Source: Pseudomonadota bacterium (GTDB lineage Bacteria > Pseudomonadota > Alphaproteobacteria > Reyranellales > Reyranellaceae). Taken from it: 34,694 bases of DNA. The notes beneath the pieces were generated by a model. That model did not search any database and had not been told where the DNA came from. It saw nothing but the letters and a program-made list of their open reading frames with translations. The DNA is taken from positions 1 through 34,694 of the forward strand of contig JAFEFF010000018.1 of NCBI GenBank assembly GCA_018240745.1, read 5' to 3'. Both the position numbers and the translations under genes were made by a program. Of the stretch, positions 1-8,156 are shown in pieces. Numbering within the stretch: the first letter of the stretch is position 1; each line of letters begins with the position of its first letter.

Positions 1-186
1 CCTCAGCGCCGGCAACAGCCCGAACAGGTCGCGATTGACGTCGGCCGGCGGCTTGCGGAGGTGCTTCTCGGTGTTCCGGCGATCGGCCGCGATGGCATCG
101 GCGATCGAGCCCCACTGGCAGGACGGGATCGACCGCCGTGACACGGCCAGTTGACGCACCAAGAGTCGCTGATCGATGTCCCGCAT
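1..186 (-). CDS. Unrecognised protein, N-terminal part only (runs off left edge)
   Basis: An open frame of 62 codons begins at an ATG (184-186, complement) and continues past the left edge without a stop. The visible protein starts MRDIDQRLLVRQLAVSRR, is rich in Arg and Ala and has no signal peptide or membrane segment. It lies 38 bp downstream of the GT2 glycosyltransferase stop on the same strand, so it is probably the next gene of the polysaccharide operon. I do not recognise the family from this fragment. The frame is supported by operon position and normal codon character for this window; the function is unknown. Confidence 0.55.
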   Translation of the reverse strand, partial: MRDIDQRLLVRQLAVSRRSIPSCQWGSIADAIAADRRNTEKHLRKPPADVNRDLFGLLPALR

Positions 187-224
187 ATTCCGTCCCCGAC
201 GTCGCGATTATAGGCCGAACCCAC

Positions 225-1403
225 TCAGTCGGTCACGGCAGCCCAGCCGTACTTCCGGCCGGTCCGGAGCCCGACGCGTTCAGGCGTGACCAATCCGGCT
301 TCGAGGGCCGCGGCATGCCAGCTTTCGCGCGCCGCCAGCAGATTGCCTCTCGCCTCATGGCAAAGCGCTTCCTGGGCATGGAGGCTGGCCTTCAGCTTGC
401 TGTCGGGCGGCGGCGGCAGGGCGAAGTCATCCTTCGGCGCGCTGCGGCGAGCAAGCCGTGCGAGCGCCCGGCGCCATGCGGAGTCGAGTCGCGCGTCGGC
501 GAGACGCCGCCCGTAGTCCTCGTCGTATTGAATGCCGTCCAGGAACACCGGTGGGTGCCCCGCCAGCGTCTGCTTGATGGCATTGTACTCGGCATGGGCC
601 AGCTCGGGTTTGCCGACCAGAAGCGCGTGATTGCAGAACGTGCGCGCGTGGCCCCAGATGAACAGGTTGCGCATCAGCGGCTGGTCGTCGAAGAAGCCGC
701 CGGGCGCGCACAGGGCAACGATGTTGGCCATCCGCCCCTCGACGTGAATCAGGGCGTCGCCGTACGAGTTGCTCAACTGGCCGGGATGCTGCGCATACTT
801 GGCCAGCACATGGGGCACGTACTTGACATGGCTGTGGCTGGCGACCCGGCACCACAGCTCGAACTCGACACAGTCGAGGTTCCAGTTCTTCTCCCTCAGG
901 CCGGCTGCCAGCAGGACATCACGGCGGAAGAAGCTCGAGACGAAGTACGGCGAATAGGACCCGAGCAGGTAGTCGACCAGCGTGAACGGCCCGCTCGTCC
1001 ATGAGCCGGTGATCTTGCCGTCTAGGTCGGTGATCCACGCGTCGCCCGTGATGGCGCCGGTGCCCGGACTCTCCTGAAAGGCGCGGACGGCGCGCTCGAC
1101 GGCATCCGGCATCAGTTCTTCGTCGGCCAGGCAGGAACCGACATACTCGCCGGTGCAGCGGTTCATCGCCCGCCACAGGCCTTCGCTCGGTCCCGAGTCC
1201 GGCTCCGACACGATCTCGATACGATCGCCGTGGCTGCGCAGGAGGTCCAGCGTGCCGTCGGTCGAGACGGCATCCTGAACCACGAACTCGATGTTCGGAT
1301 AGGTCTGCCCAAGGACGCTGTCGACGGCGCGGCGCAGCGACTTTCCGCCGTTGCGCACGAACATGAAGATCGAGACGAGCGGCGGTTCGGCGCTTCTAGT
1401 CAT
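225..1403 (-). CDS. Family 2 glycosyltransferase
   Basis: A 392-residue cytoplasmic protein with an N-terminal GT-A fold (about residues 8-215). The opening PPLVSIFMFVRNGG and the nucleotide-binding stretch VVQDAVSTDGT (41-51) match GT2 enzymes; LADEEL (92-97) sits where the DxD-type metal motif is expected. It presumably transfers a sugar from a nucleotide sugar to a growing polysaccharide. The C-terminal about 170 residues are unassigned and mostly helical in character. The ATG start (1401-1403) lies inside the 3' end of the upstream glycosyltransferase (8-nt overlap), implying translational coupling; longer upstream extensions of the frame only shadow that gene. Donor and acceptor cannot be read from sequence. 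Confidence 0.88.
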   Translation of the reverse strand: MTRSAEPPLVSIFMFVRNGGKSLRRAVDSVLGQTYPNIEFVVQDAVSTDGTLDLLRSHGDRIEIVSEPDSGPSEGLWRAMNRCTGEYVGSCLADEELMPDAVERAVRAFQESPGTGAITGDAWITDLDGKITGSWTSGPFTLVDYLLGSYSPYFVSSFFRRDVLLAAGLREKNWNLDCVEFELWCRVASHSHVKYVPHVLAKYAQHPGQLSNSYGDALIHVEGRMANIVALCAPGGFFDDQPLMRNLFIWGHARTFCNHALLVGKPELAHAEYNAIKQTLAGHPPVFLDGIQYDEDYGRRLADARLDSAWRRALARLARRSAPKDDFALPPPPDSKLKASLHAQEALCHEARGNLLAARESWHAAALEAGLVTPERVGLRTGRKYGWAAVTD

Positions 1404-3912
1404 GGACAGGTTCCCGGCGCCCCGGCCTTCCGGCGGGCACGCCGTCGCTCCCGACGCGCGACAGCATGTCGACATAGGCATCCTCCAGCCGGCGCGCGAA
1501 GCCGACCGAATCCCCCAGCCCATGCTCGATGGACATATCGCGCAGGCGCCGGCGCAAGTCGGCGAGTCGCACCGGATCGCCGGCCAGCCGTTGCGCGATG
1601 GCGATGTATTGCTCCGGCGAATCGGCGGCAAGGTCGGCGCAGCCGGCGGCGGCCAGAAGCGACGCACCGTAGCGCGAGCCGAAGCAATCGCCTCTCAGGG
1701 TGATGACCGGCACACCGTGCCAAAGCGCCTCGGCCGTGCTGTTGCCGCCGCAGTAGGGCCAGGTGTCGAGCATGATGTCGATCTCGGCATAGACATCGAG
1801 CAGGGCGCGGCGCTCCACCCCGACCGCGAGCGTGAGGCGCTCCGGGCCGATGCCGAGGCGGCGGAAGCGCTCGATCAGGAAGCGCCGGCTGCGCTCGTTG
1901 GCAATCTGGACGTTCTGGACATGGAGCCGGGCCGACGGCAGCGTGCGCAGCAGATCCGCCCAGAGCCGCAGCAGATCGGAGTTGAGCTTCCCGCCGAACC
2001 CGAAACAGCCGAAGGTGACGTAGCCTCGGGCCAGGGACGGCGGCGGGGCGAGCGGCGGATATTCCGAGCCTCGATAGTCGAAGCAGAAGAAGCAACCCGG
2101 CAGGCGGTAGATCGCTTCGGAGTAATGCGCCTGGAAGCCCGCTGCCTCGGGAAGACAGATCTCGTCGGCAATGATGTAGTCGACATTCGGGACCTGGCTC
2201 GAGGCGGTATGGTTCAGGAAGCTCACCTGGACGGGAGCGCACCGGTCGGCCATCGCCTGAAAGCGATGGCCCGGCGAGAAGCCCGTCAGCTCGACCAGAA
2301 TGTCGATGCCATCGGCGCGCACCAGGCGGCGGAACGCCTCGTGCGAGATCATGAACTCGTCGTGAAAGCTCACCGCCCCGGGGTCGTCGCGGCTCGCCGA
2401 CGTGTCGTGAACGACATCGAAGCCCCGGGCGATGTCCGGCGGCAGCGGAAACGGCGAATAGGCATGGATCTCGAAGCGGGCGCGGTCGTGCGCCTGCAAC
2501 ACCCTGCCCATCATGTAGCGGATGGTATCGAGATGCATGAAGGCGCAGTGATAGCCGACGCGAATCCTGCGCTGCCCGTCCCACCGCGGTACGTCGCGAA
2601 GCGCGCCGTCCGACACATGTCCCACGTGACGCGCCACCCATCGCCTGTGGGTTTCGGCAAGGCTTGCTTCCGTGACACCGGGGCGCTTCAGCTCGGTCTG
2701 CAGCGCCATGCTGTCCTTCATCGCGTCGCCCAGCGCCTCGGCGAGACGCCAGTTCCGCATGGCCATCACGAGCTGGCCGTGTGCCGTGTAGCGCTCGGCC
2801 TGCTTTGCATAGAGGTCGGCGAACAGCACGGGCAGATCGGCGATCTCCTGCTTGTCGAGCTTTCGGCTGCGCGCCCGAAGAAGGGTCCGGACGACCGGCT
2901 GGAAAACGATGCCAAGGCCCAGCACCACGGCCACCGCCGAGACCGATGGCCCCGGCCCGCACAGCCGCTGCGCCAGGGCTTCGAGCGGACCCGACAATCG
3001 CCACATCCGCCGCAAGCGTCCCAGGCTGCGCAGTGCCCGCTTGTCGTAACGCAGGGCGAAGAACTTCCGCGCAAGATGGTGGCTGCGGCGGTCGATCGCC
3101 CGGACATCGGCGCCGCGGAACTCCTCCCCCAGGACGGCGAGCTGATTGGCCATGCATTCGTATTGCAGCGCCGGATCCCGGGCATCGGCGAAGAAATTGT
3201 CCGCGCTGAACAGCGCCTCGACATAGCCAAGGCGATCCTCGACGACGCGGTCGAGCTCTATCGCGGAATCTCCGGCATCAGGGCCGGATTTGCCGTCGAC
3301 GATCATCCTGTCGGTGACGAGAACATCGTGATCCATCGCGAGTCGGCACCACAGATCGATCACGACGCAGCCCGGCCGCCAGTCGTCGCGCATCAGGCCG
3401 CTCTCGATCAGAGCCGCACGACGAATGACGCCGCTGGAAGGAACGATACGCAGGGGCGTGAAGAGCGCCATCACCAGGTCGAACGCCACTGGCGCGGGCT
3501 CACCCTCGGCATCGACCAGCAGTCCATGGCAAGCCATGGCGCCGGCGTCCGGCGACCGCTCGAGCTCCCGGACCGCGAATTCCAGCGTATCCGGGACCAG
3601 GCTCGCCTGTCTCGGGCAGATGGCGATGTACTCGCCCGTGCAGCGACGCAACGCAGCCAGCAGCGCCTCCCCGGGGCCGGAATCCCTCGAAGCGAGGTCG
3701 ATCCGATCGTCCTGCGTGGCCCGCCGTCGAAACCATTCGAGCGTGCCATCCGTCGATCCGCCATCCTCGACGACCAACTGCACATCGACGTTGGCTTGCC
3801 GGAGCAGGCCGTCGACTTCCCTCTCGACCGATCGCATACGGTTCTTGCCGTACCAGACGATCGAAACGAGGGCCTTGGACGCGGACACGATCTCTCCCGG
3901 AACGGTTGTCAC
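1396..3912 (-). CDS. Two-domain glycosyltransferase: GT2 fused to GT41 (SPINDLY/OGT-like)
   Basis: 838 residues. Residues about 14-235 form a GT2 domain (VEDGGSTDGT at 48-57). Residues 245-440 are a helical linker with a hydrophobic patch (323-340). Residues about 448-820 match the catalytic region of bacterial SPINDLY/O-GlcNAc-transferase-like GT41 proteins: RIRVGYHCAFMHLD (449-462, His460 in the position of the conserved N-lobe His), VTFGCFGFGGKLN (632-644, conserved Lys642) and DIMLDTWPYCGGNSTAEALW (712-731). There is no clear long TPR array, which is unusual beside eukaryotic OGT. The GTG start overlaps the TGA of the aldo/keto reductase as GTGA. It probably adds two sugars in sequence or acts on two acceptors of the surface glycan; this is inference. 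Protein glycosylation cannot be excluded. Confidence 0.88.
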   Translation of the reverse strand: MTTVPGEIVSASKALVSIVWYGKNRMRSVEREVDGLLRQANVDVQLVVEDGGSTDGTLEWFRRRATQDDRIDLASRDSGPGEALLAALRRCTGEYIAICPRQASLVPDTLEFAVRELERSPDAGAMACHGLLVDAEGEPAPVAFDLVMALFTPLRIVPSSGVIRRAALIESGLMRDDWRPGCVVIDLWCRLAMDHDVLVTDRMIVDGKSGPDAGDSAIELDRVVEDRLGYVEALFSADNFFADARDPALQYECMANQLAVLGEEFRGADVRAIDRRSHHLARKFFALRYDKRALRSLGRLRRMWRLSGPLEALAQRLCGPGPSVSAVAVVLGLGIVFQPVVRTLLRARSRKLDKQEIADLPVLFADLYAKQAERYTAHGQLVMAMRNWRLAEALGDAMKDSMALQTELKRPGVTEASLAETHRRWVARHVGHVSDGALRDVPRWDGQRRIRVGYHCAFMHLDTIRYMMGRVLQAHDRARFEIHAYSPFPLPPDIARGFDVVHDTSASRDDPGAVSFHDEFMISHEAFRRLVRADGIDILVELTGFSPGHRFQAMADRCAPVQVSFLNHTASSQVPNVDYIIADEICLPEAAGFQAHYSEAIYRLPGCFFCFDYRGSEYPPLAPPPSLARGYVTFGCFGFGGKLNSDLLRLWADLLRTLPSARLHVQNVQIANERSRRFLIERFRRLGIGPERLTLAVGVERRALLDVYAEIDIMLDTWPYCGGNSTAEALWHGVPVITLRGDCFGSRYGASLLAAAGCADLAADSPEQYIAIAQRLAGDPVRLADLRRRLRDMSIEHGLGDSVGFARRLEDAYVDMLSRVGSDGVPAGRPGRREPVHD

Positions 3913-4880
3913 GGCCGCGGGCGAAGGACGAAGAACTGCCGCCGCCTGTTGATATCGAGTACAGCCGCGACCGCCGCCGCCGGCAAGGGGCCGAGCGCGC
4001 TGGCCGATGCATTCTCCTCGGCTTCGGCCGCCGTGAGGATGCCGGGAATGGTCGTCGAAAGCGCGGGCTGGGCGAGGCAGAAGCGCAGCGCCGCGTGAGC
4101 CCCTTCCCGCCCCGGCTGTGCGCCGACCGCGGCCAGCAGGTCACTGGCGCCGTCGATCCAGTTGTCGAGCTGCGCGCGCGACCAGCCCAGCCGGTGGTCG
4201 CCCTCGGGAAAGACGGTGGCGCGGGTGATCGTGCCCGACAGGAAGCCGAAGCAGAGCGGCGTCCGGCCGATCACGCCCACGCCGCGCGCCGCCGCCGCGG
4301 TCAGCAGGCCGCTGTCGATCGCCCGCACGTCCATCATGTTGAAATTGGCCTGCACCACCGGCGCGCCGAATTTCGTCAGTGCCTCGAGGGCCTCTGCCGG
4401 ACTCTTGGCCGACACGCCCCAGGCGCGGATCTTGCCGGCCGTCTGCAGCCGCGCCAGCGCCTCGCGCAGCCGCTCGTCACCCAGCGCCGCGCCCGGCGGA
4501 TTGTGCAGTTGCAGGAGATCGACATGGTCGCTGCGCAGGCGGGCCAGGCTGCTCTCGGTCGAGGCGATCACGGCGTCAGCCGAGAAGTCGGGCGGGCGGT
4601 CCCAACTGTCGTAGCCCGCCTTGGTCGCGATCACGACCTTGTCGCGGCGGCCGGCGAAGGCCTGGCCGATCAGCGCCTCGCTGTGGCCGTCGCCATAGGC
4701 CGCCGACGTGTCGAAGAACGTGATTCCGCAGTCGAGCGCCCGGCCGAGCGCCGCCAGCGACGTCCGATCGTCGGTGTCGCCGTATGATGTCGTACCGCTG
4801 GTGCGTCCGCCGATGCCCCAGGCGCCGAAGCCGATCTCGGACACGGTGAGCCCGGTCTTGCCGAGCGGTCGATACTTCAC
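3909..4880 (-). CDS. Aldo/keto reductase
   Basis: 323 residues with a complete AKR (beta/alpha)8 signature. The N-terminus reads KYRPLGKTGLTVSEIGFGAW, and the tetrad is present as Asp57 and Tyr62 (FDTSAAYG), Lys87 (ATKAGY) and His126 (LLQLHNP). It should reduce a carbonyl with NADPH. In this operon the likely substrate is a nucleotide-bound keto-deoxysugar or a keto branch on one, but a simple aldehyde is also possible. The GTG start overlaps the TGA of the upstream SDR (GTGA, 4877-4880), and its own stop overlaps the GTG of the downstream glycosyltransferase in the same way, so it is embedded in a tightly coupled operon. Confidence 0.9.
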   Translation of the reverse strand: MKYRPLGKTGLTVSEIGFGAWGIGGRTSGTTSYGDTDDRTSLAALGRALDCGITFFDTSAAYGDGHSEALIGQAFAGRRDKVVIATKAGYDSWDRPPDFSADAVIASTESSLARLRSDHVDLLQLHNPPGAALGDERLREALARLQTAGKIRAWGVSAKSPAEALEALTKFGAPVVQANFNMMDVRAIDSGLLTAAAARGVGVIGRTPLCFGFLSGTITRATVFPEGDHRLGWSRAQLDNWIDGASDLLAAVGAQPGREGAHAALRFCLAQPALSTTIPGILTAAEAEENASASALGPLPAAAVAAVLDINRRRQFFVLRPRP

Positions 4881-5839
4881 GGCCGGCCCTTGCCGTGGTT
4901 CGCCCGCCACCACTGGACCGTGCGCCGCACGCCTTCGTCGAAGGCGATCTGCGGCTGCCAGCCGAGGACCTCGTTGGCGCGGCGATTGTCCAGGGCGAAC
5001 GAGGTCTTGATGGTCGGGCCCGCGGGATCGTGCTCGATGCGCAGATCGCGCCCCGACGCCGCAACGATCCGCGCGACCAGGTCCTTGATCCGGATCGCCG
5101 TGCCGGCGCTGGCATGAAGCATCTCGTAGGGCGTGGTCTGGCGGTCGATCGCCAGCTCGACGAAGCGCACCAGGTCGTCGATGTAGATCAGGTCGCGCGC
5201 CTCCTCGCCGGTGCCCCAGACGGTGATCGCGCCGGTCGTGCTGGTCATCGCCTTGGTGACGGTGGCGCCGAACACATGACTGCGCTCGAGGTCGAACTTG
5301 TCGTGCGGGCCGAACACATTGGTGTGCCGGATCACCGTGTGCATGGTCACGCCGAGCCGGCTGAAGAACTCGCACATCTTCTCGATGTAGAGCTTGGTCC
5401 AGCCGATGCCGAAGTAGTTGACGTGCATCTCCTGGCTGGCGTCCCACTCCTCCTCGCGCCACGGCGCCTCGCGCGGCTGGTACATCACCGAGCAGCTGAA
5501 GAACAGGAAGTGCCGCACCTTGTGGTCGAAGCAGGCGCGCAGCAGCAGCGAGTTCATGACGGCGTTGTCCGTCACATGGATGTAGGGCGTGGCGACGATG
5601 TCGCGCGCGCCCGAGGTGGTCGCCGCCGCCTGGATCACGACGTCCATGCCCTTCAGCAGCCCGTTCACCCGGGCGGCATCGCGCAGGTCGGCCTGGTGCC
5701 ACGTCACGTTGGCCGGGTACTCGGGCCGCGTGAAACGGACGGCGTGAACCTCGAGATCGGAACGGCGGCAGAGCGTCTCGACCAGGTTGCGTCCGATGAA
5801 GCCCGTGGCCCCGCACACCAGGACGCGCGTCCGGCTCAT
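4877..5839 (-). CDS. NAD-dependent epimerase/dehydratase family protein with atypical active site
   Basis: 320-residue extended SDR. The Rossmann motif is VLVCGATGFIGRNLVE (7-21). Active-site Ser is probably Ser115 or Ser117 (FFSCSVMY). When the later landmark TNVFGPHD is aligned with TNLYGPHD of GDP-fucose synthases, Lys149 falls on the catalytic Lys, but the Tyr of YxxxK is replaced by Ile145; Tyr142 is three residues too early. The conserved RDLIYIDDL (215-223) supports a sugar-nucleotide enzyme. Likely role: epimerising or reducing a nucleotide keto-sugar, with altered catalysis. Its ATG overlaps the kinase stop as ATGA (5836-5839). The homologue at 12238-13176 shares the odd FG(I/V)GW motif. 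Confidence 0.85.
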   Translation of the reverse strand: MSRTRVLVCGATGFIGRNLVETLCRRSDLEVHAVRFTRPEYPANVTWHQADLRDAARVNGLLKGMDVVIQAAATTSGARDIVATPYIHVTDNAVMNSLLLRACFDHKVRHFLFFSCSVMYQPREAPWREEEWDASQEMHVNYFGIGWTKLYIEKMCEFFSRLGVTMHTVIRHTNVFGPHDKFDLERSHVFGATVTKAMTSTTGAITVWGTGEEARDLIYIDDLVRFVELAIDRQTTPYEMLHASAGTAIRIKDLVARIVAASGRDLRIEHDPAGPTIKTSFALDNRRANEVLGWQPQIAFDEGVRRTVQWWRANHGKGRP

Positions 5840-6840
5840 CCGTGGCCGTTCTGGTAGCTGGGCTCGTAGAGCACGATCTGCGTGCCGCCGCGCTCGAACT
5901 GGAACGGTACCGGCAGGAGCTTCTGCAGCGACTTCAGCACCGACGCCCGCTTCTCCGGCGTCACGAAGATCAGCATGAAACCGCCGCCGCCCGCGCCCAG
6001 GAGCTTGCCGCCGTCGGCGCCGGCCTGGCGAGCCGTGTCGTAGATCTCGTTGACGAAGCCCGGCGCGATCTTGCTGGAGAGCGAGCGCTTCAGCTTCCAG
6101 CTCTCGTCGAGCAGGCGGCCGAACTCGCGCAGGTCGCCGGTGCCGACGAGGATCTTCTCGCCCTGGTCCACCATCTCGCGCATCGCCTTCAGCTCGGCCG
6201 TCTTGGCGCCGACCGTCGCAACCTGCTCGGCGGCGATCTCCGAAGCCGTGCGCGACAGGCCGGTATAAAGCAGCAGCAGATGCTTCTGCAGGCCGGCGAG
6301 CCGGTCGGCACGCACCACCAGCGGCGTGACATCGAACGAACCGTCGGTGTGGATGTCGATGCGGTTCAGCCCGCCGAAAGCCGACTGGATCTGGTCCTGG
6401 ACGCCGACGTTCTCCTGCAGCACCTGCTGCTCGACGTAGATCGCCTCCTCGGCGAGCCTGCGCTTGGAGACCAGCTCGCCGCGCAGCGCGTGCAGGGCGT
6501 GCAGCAGCCCGACCGAGAAGGACGAGCTCGAGCCGAGACCGGTGCGCGCCGGCAGGTCGCCGTGATGATGGATCTCGACGCCCTCGCCGATCTTCATCCA
6601 CTCCAGGACGCCGCGGATCGCCGGATGGGCGATCTCGCCCGGCTGCTGCACCTGCTCGATCTTCGACCAGACGATGCGGCTCTTGAAATCGAAGAACGGC
6701 GGCAGGTAGCGGCAGTGCAGGTACAGATATTTGTCGATGGTCGTCGCCAGCACCGCGCCACCGTGCTCCCGGAACCAGGCCGGATAGTCGGTGCCGCCGC
6801 CGAAGAACGAGACGCGCAGCGGGGTGCGGGTGATGATCAT
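5836..6840 (-). CDS. GHMP-family sugar kinase, HddA-like (D-glycero-D-manno-heptose 7-phosphate kinase type)
   Basis: 334 residues, close to HddA length. Motif 1 is RTPLRVSFFGGGTDYP (5-20); the phosphate-binding loop is PARTGLGSSSSF (97-108); the C-terminal glycine motif is KLLGAGGGGF (about 278-288). This combination matches heptose-7-phosphate or fucose-type kinases that phosphorylate O1 to prepare GDP activation. The usual partners (GmhA isomerase, GmhB phosphatase, HddC guanylyltransferase) are not in the window. The start is the ATG 4 nt after the stop of the 3-dehydratase gene; longer frame extensions overlap that gene. Substrate is inferred by family: a heptose 7-phosphate or a 6-deoxyhexose are the alternatives. 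Confidence 0.85.
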   Translation of the reverse strand: MIITRTPLRVSFFGGGTDYPAWFREHGGAVLATTIDKYLYLHCRYLPPFFDFKSRIVWSKIEQVQQPGEIAHPAIRGVLEWMKIGEGVEIHHHGDLPARTGLGSSSSFSVGLLHALHALRGELVSKRRLAEEAIYVEQQVLQENVGVQDQIQSAFGGLNRIDIHTDGSFDVTPLVVRADRLAGLQKHLLLLYTGLSRTASEIAAEQVATVGAKTAELKAMREMVDQGEKILVGTGDLREFGRLLDESWKLKRSLSSKIAPGFVNEIYDTARQAGADGGKLLGAGGGGFMLIFVTPEKRASVLKSLQKLLPVPFQFERGGTQIVLYEPSYQNGHG

Positions 6841-6844
6841 GGGC

Positions 6845-8131
6845 CTAGGCCAGCCCGCGCGACCGGAGGAAGGCGCGGACCTGCTCGGCGACGTACTGGC
6901 GGGCGCCCGAATCGACGTCCTGGTGGTTGCCGAACGAAAAGGCACCGTCCATTACCGCGTTGGAATGCTTCATGTCGCCGACCACGCGGTGCTCGTACAT
7001 CCCGAGCGCCGGCTGGCGGGCGATGTTGCCGGCGATGATCGGCCGGGTCTCGACATGCCCGGCGTTCAACGCCTTGGTGAGCTCTGTCACCTTGAAGCCG
7101 GCATGGCCCTTCACGCGGATCGGGAAGCCGAACCACGAGTGACGGCCCTTCGGCGTCTCCTCCTGGAAGTCGAAGAAGTCGCCGTACTGGGCGAGCTCGC
7201 GGCGGAACCACGCCGAGTTCTGGCGGCGGACGTCGACGAACTGCTCGAGCTTGGGCAGCTGCACCAGGCCCATCGCGCCGGAGAGCTCCATCGGCCGCAG
7301 GTTGTAGCCAACGTTCACGAACAGAAAGCGCGGGTCGAACTGGGGGTACTTCTTGAGCCAGCGGTCGCGGTCCTTGACCTCGCGCACCCAGCCGTGGGCC
7401 CGCAGGATGCGCATCAGCTCGGCCAGCTCGAAATCGTCGGTGACGGTGATGCCGCCCTCGAGCGTGGTGAGATGGTGGGAGAAGTAGAAGCTGAAGGTGC
7501 CGACCCGGCCGAACTTGCCGACCGCCTTGCCGTCGTAATAGGCGCCGAGCGCCTCGCAGCAATCCTCGATCAGGATCAGGTTCCGGCGCTTGCAGATCTC
7601 GACGATGGCATCCATCGCGCAGGGGTTGCCATAGACCGGCACGATCATGACGGCGCGGGTCCTGGGGCCGATCGCCTTCTCGATCTCGTTGGGGTCGATG
7701 TTGAAGGTCGCCGGATCGATGTCGACGATCACCGGCACCAGGCCGCACTGGATCACCGGCCACACCGTGGTCGACCAGGAGAGCGCCGGCACGATCACCT
7801 CGTCGCCCGGCTTCAGGCCGTCCTTGGTCGCAGGATTGGCGAGCGCCGCCACCGCCAGCAGGTTGGCCGAGGAGCCCGAGTTGTTCATCACGCCGTCGGT
7901 CCAGCCGAAGGTCGAGCAGAACACCTCCTCGAACTTCTTCACCTTCGGACCCATGGTGACGTAGGTCGAGAGCAGGCACTCGAGCGCCGCATTGATCTCG
8001 CCGGCGCTGAAGGTCGGCTCGTGCAGGCGCACGATCGGGTTCTTCGGATCGAACGAATAGCCGAAGTCGGCCGCGCAGTAGTCCTCGACGGCCTTGAATA
8101 CAGCAGCGCGCAACGCGTCTTTGTCCGGCAT
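6845..8131 (-). CDS. PLP-dependent nucleotide-sugar 3-dehydratase, ColD-like (DegT/DnrJ/EryC1 fold)
   Basis: 428 residues with the DegT/DnrJ/EryC1 aminotransferase fold. The PLP-ring Asp is Asp190 (LIEDCCEALG). At the position of the Schiff-base Lys the protein has His219-His220 (FSFYFSHHLTTLEGG), the hallmark of sugar 3-dehydratases (ColD, RfbH/E1) rather than aminotransferases. The cysteine cluster of the Fe-S enzyme E1/RfbH is absent from the region after LEGG. LRAHGW (243-248) and HSWFGF (331-336) resemble ColD as I recall it. Likely reaction: removal of the C3 hydroxyl of GDP-4-keto-6-deoxymannose (or the heptose analogue), using glutamate and PLP/PMP. The start is ATG 8131, preceded by GAGGGG; a TTG one codon earlier is possible. 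25-nt gap to the upstream E1 beta stop. Confidence 0.85.
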   Translation of the reverse strand: MPDKDALRAAVFKAVEDYCAADFGYSFDPKNPIVRLHEPTFSAGEINAALECLLSTYVTMGPKVKKFEEVFCSTFGWTDGVMNNSGSSANLLAVAALANPATKDGLKPGDEVIVPALSWSTTVWPVIQCGLVPVIVDIDPATFNIDPNEIEKAIGPRTRAVMIVPVYGNPCAMDAIVEICKRRNLILIEDCCEALGAYYDGKAVGKFGRVGTFSFYFSHHLTTLEGGITVTDDFELAELMRILRAHGWVREVKDRDRWLKKYPQFDPRFLFVNVGYNLRPMELSGAMGLVQLPKLEQFVDVRRQNSAWFRRELAQYGDFFDFQEETPKGRHSWFGFPIRVKGHAGFKVTELTKALNAGHVETRPIIAGNIARQPALGMYEHRVVGDMKHSNAVMDGAFSFGNHQDVDSGARQYVAEQVRAFLRSRGLA

Positions 8132-8156
8132 CAACCCCTCGGGCGTTCGAATGAGC

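Noticed and set aside
1351..4098. 915-codon plus-strand open frame
   Set aside because: It is antisense to the GT2-GT41 gene, Arg/Ala-rich without any motif; long antisense frames are expected at this GC content.
6845..8131. Sugar aminotransferase (perosamine or similar)
   Set aside because: The catalytic Lys is replaced by His219, so a stable internal aldimine cannot form.
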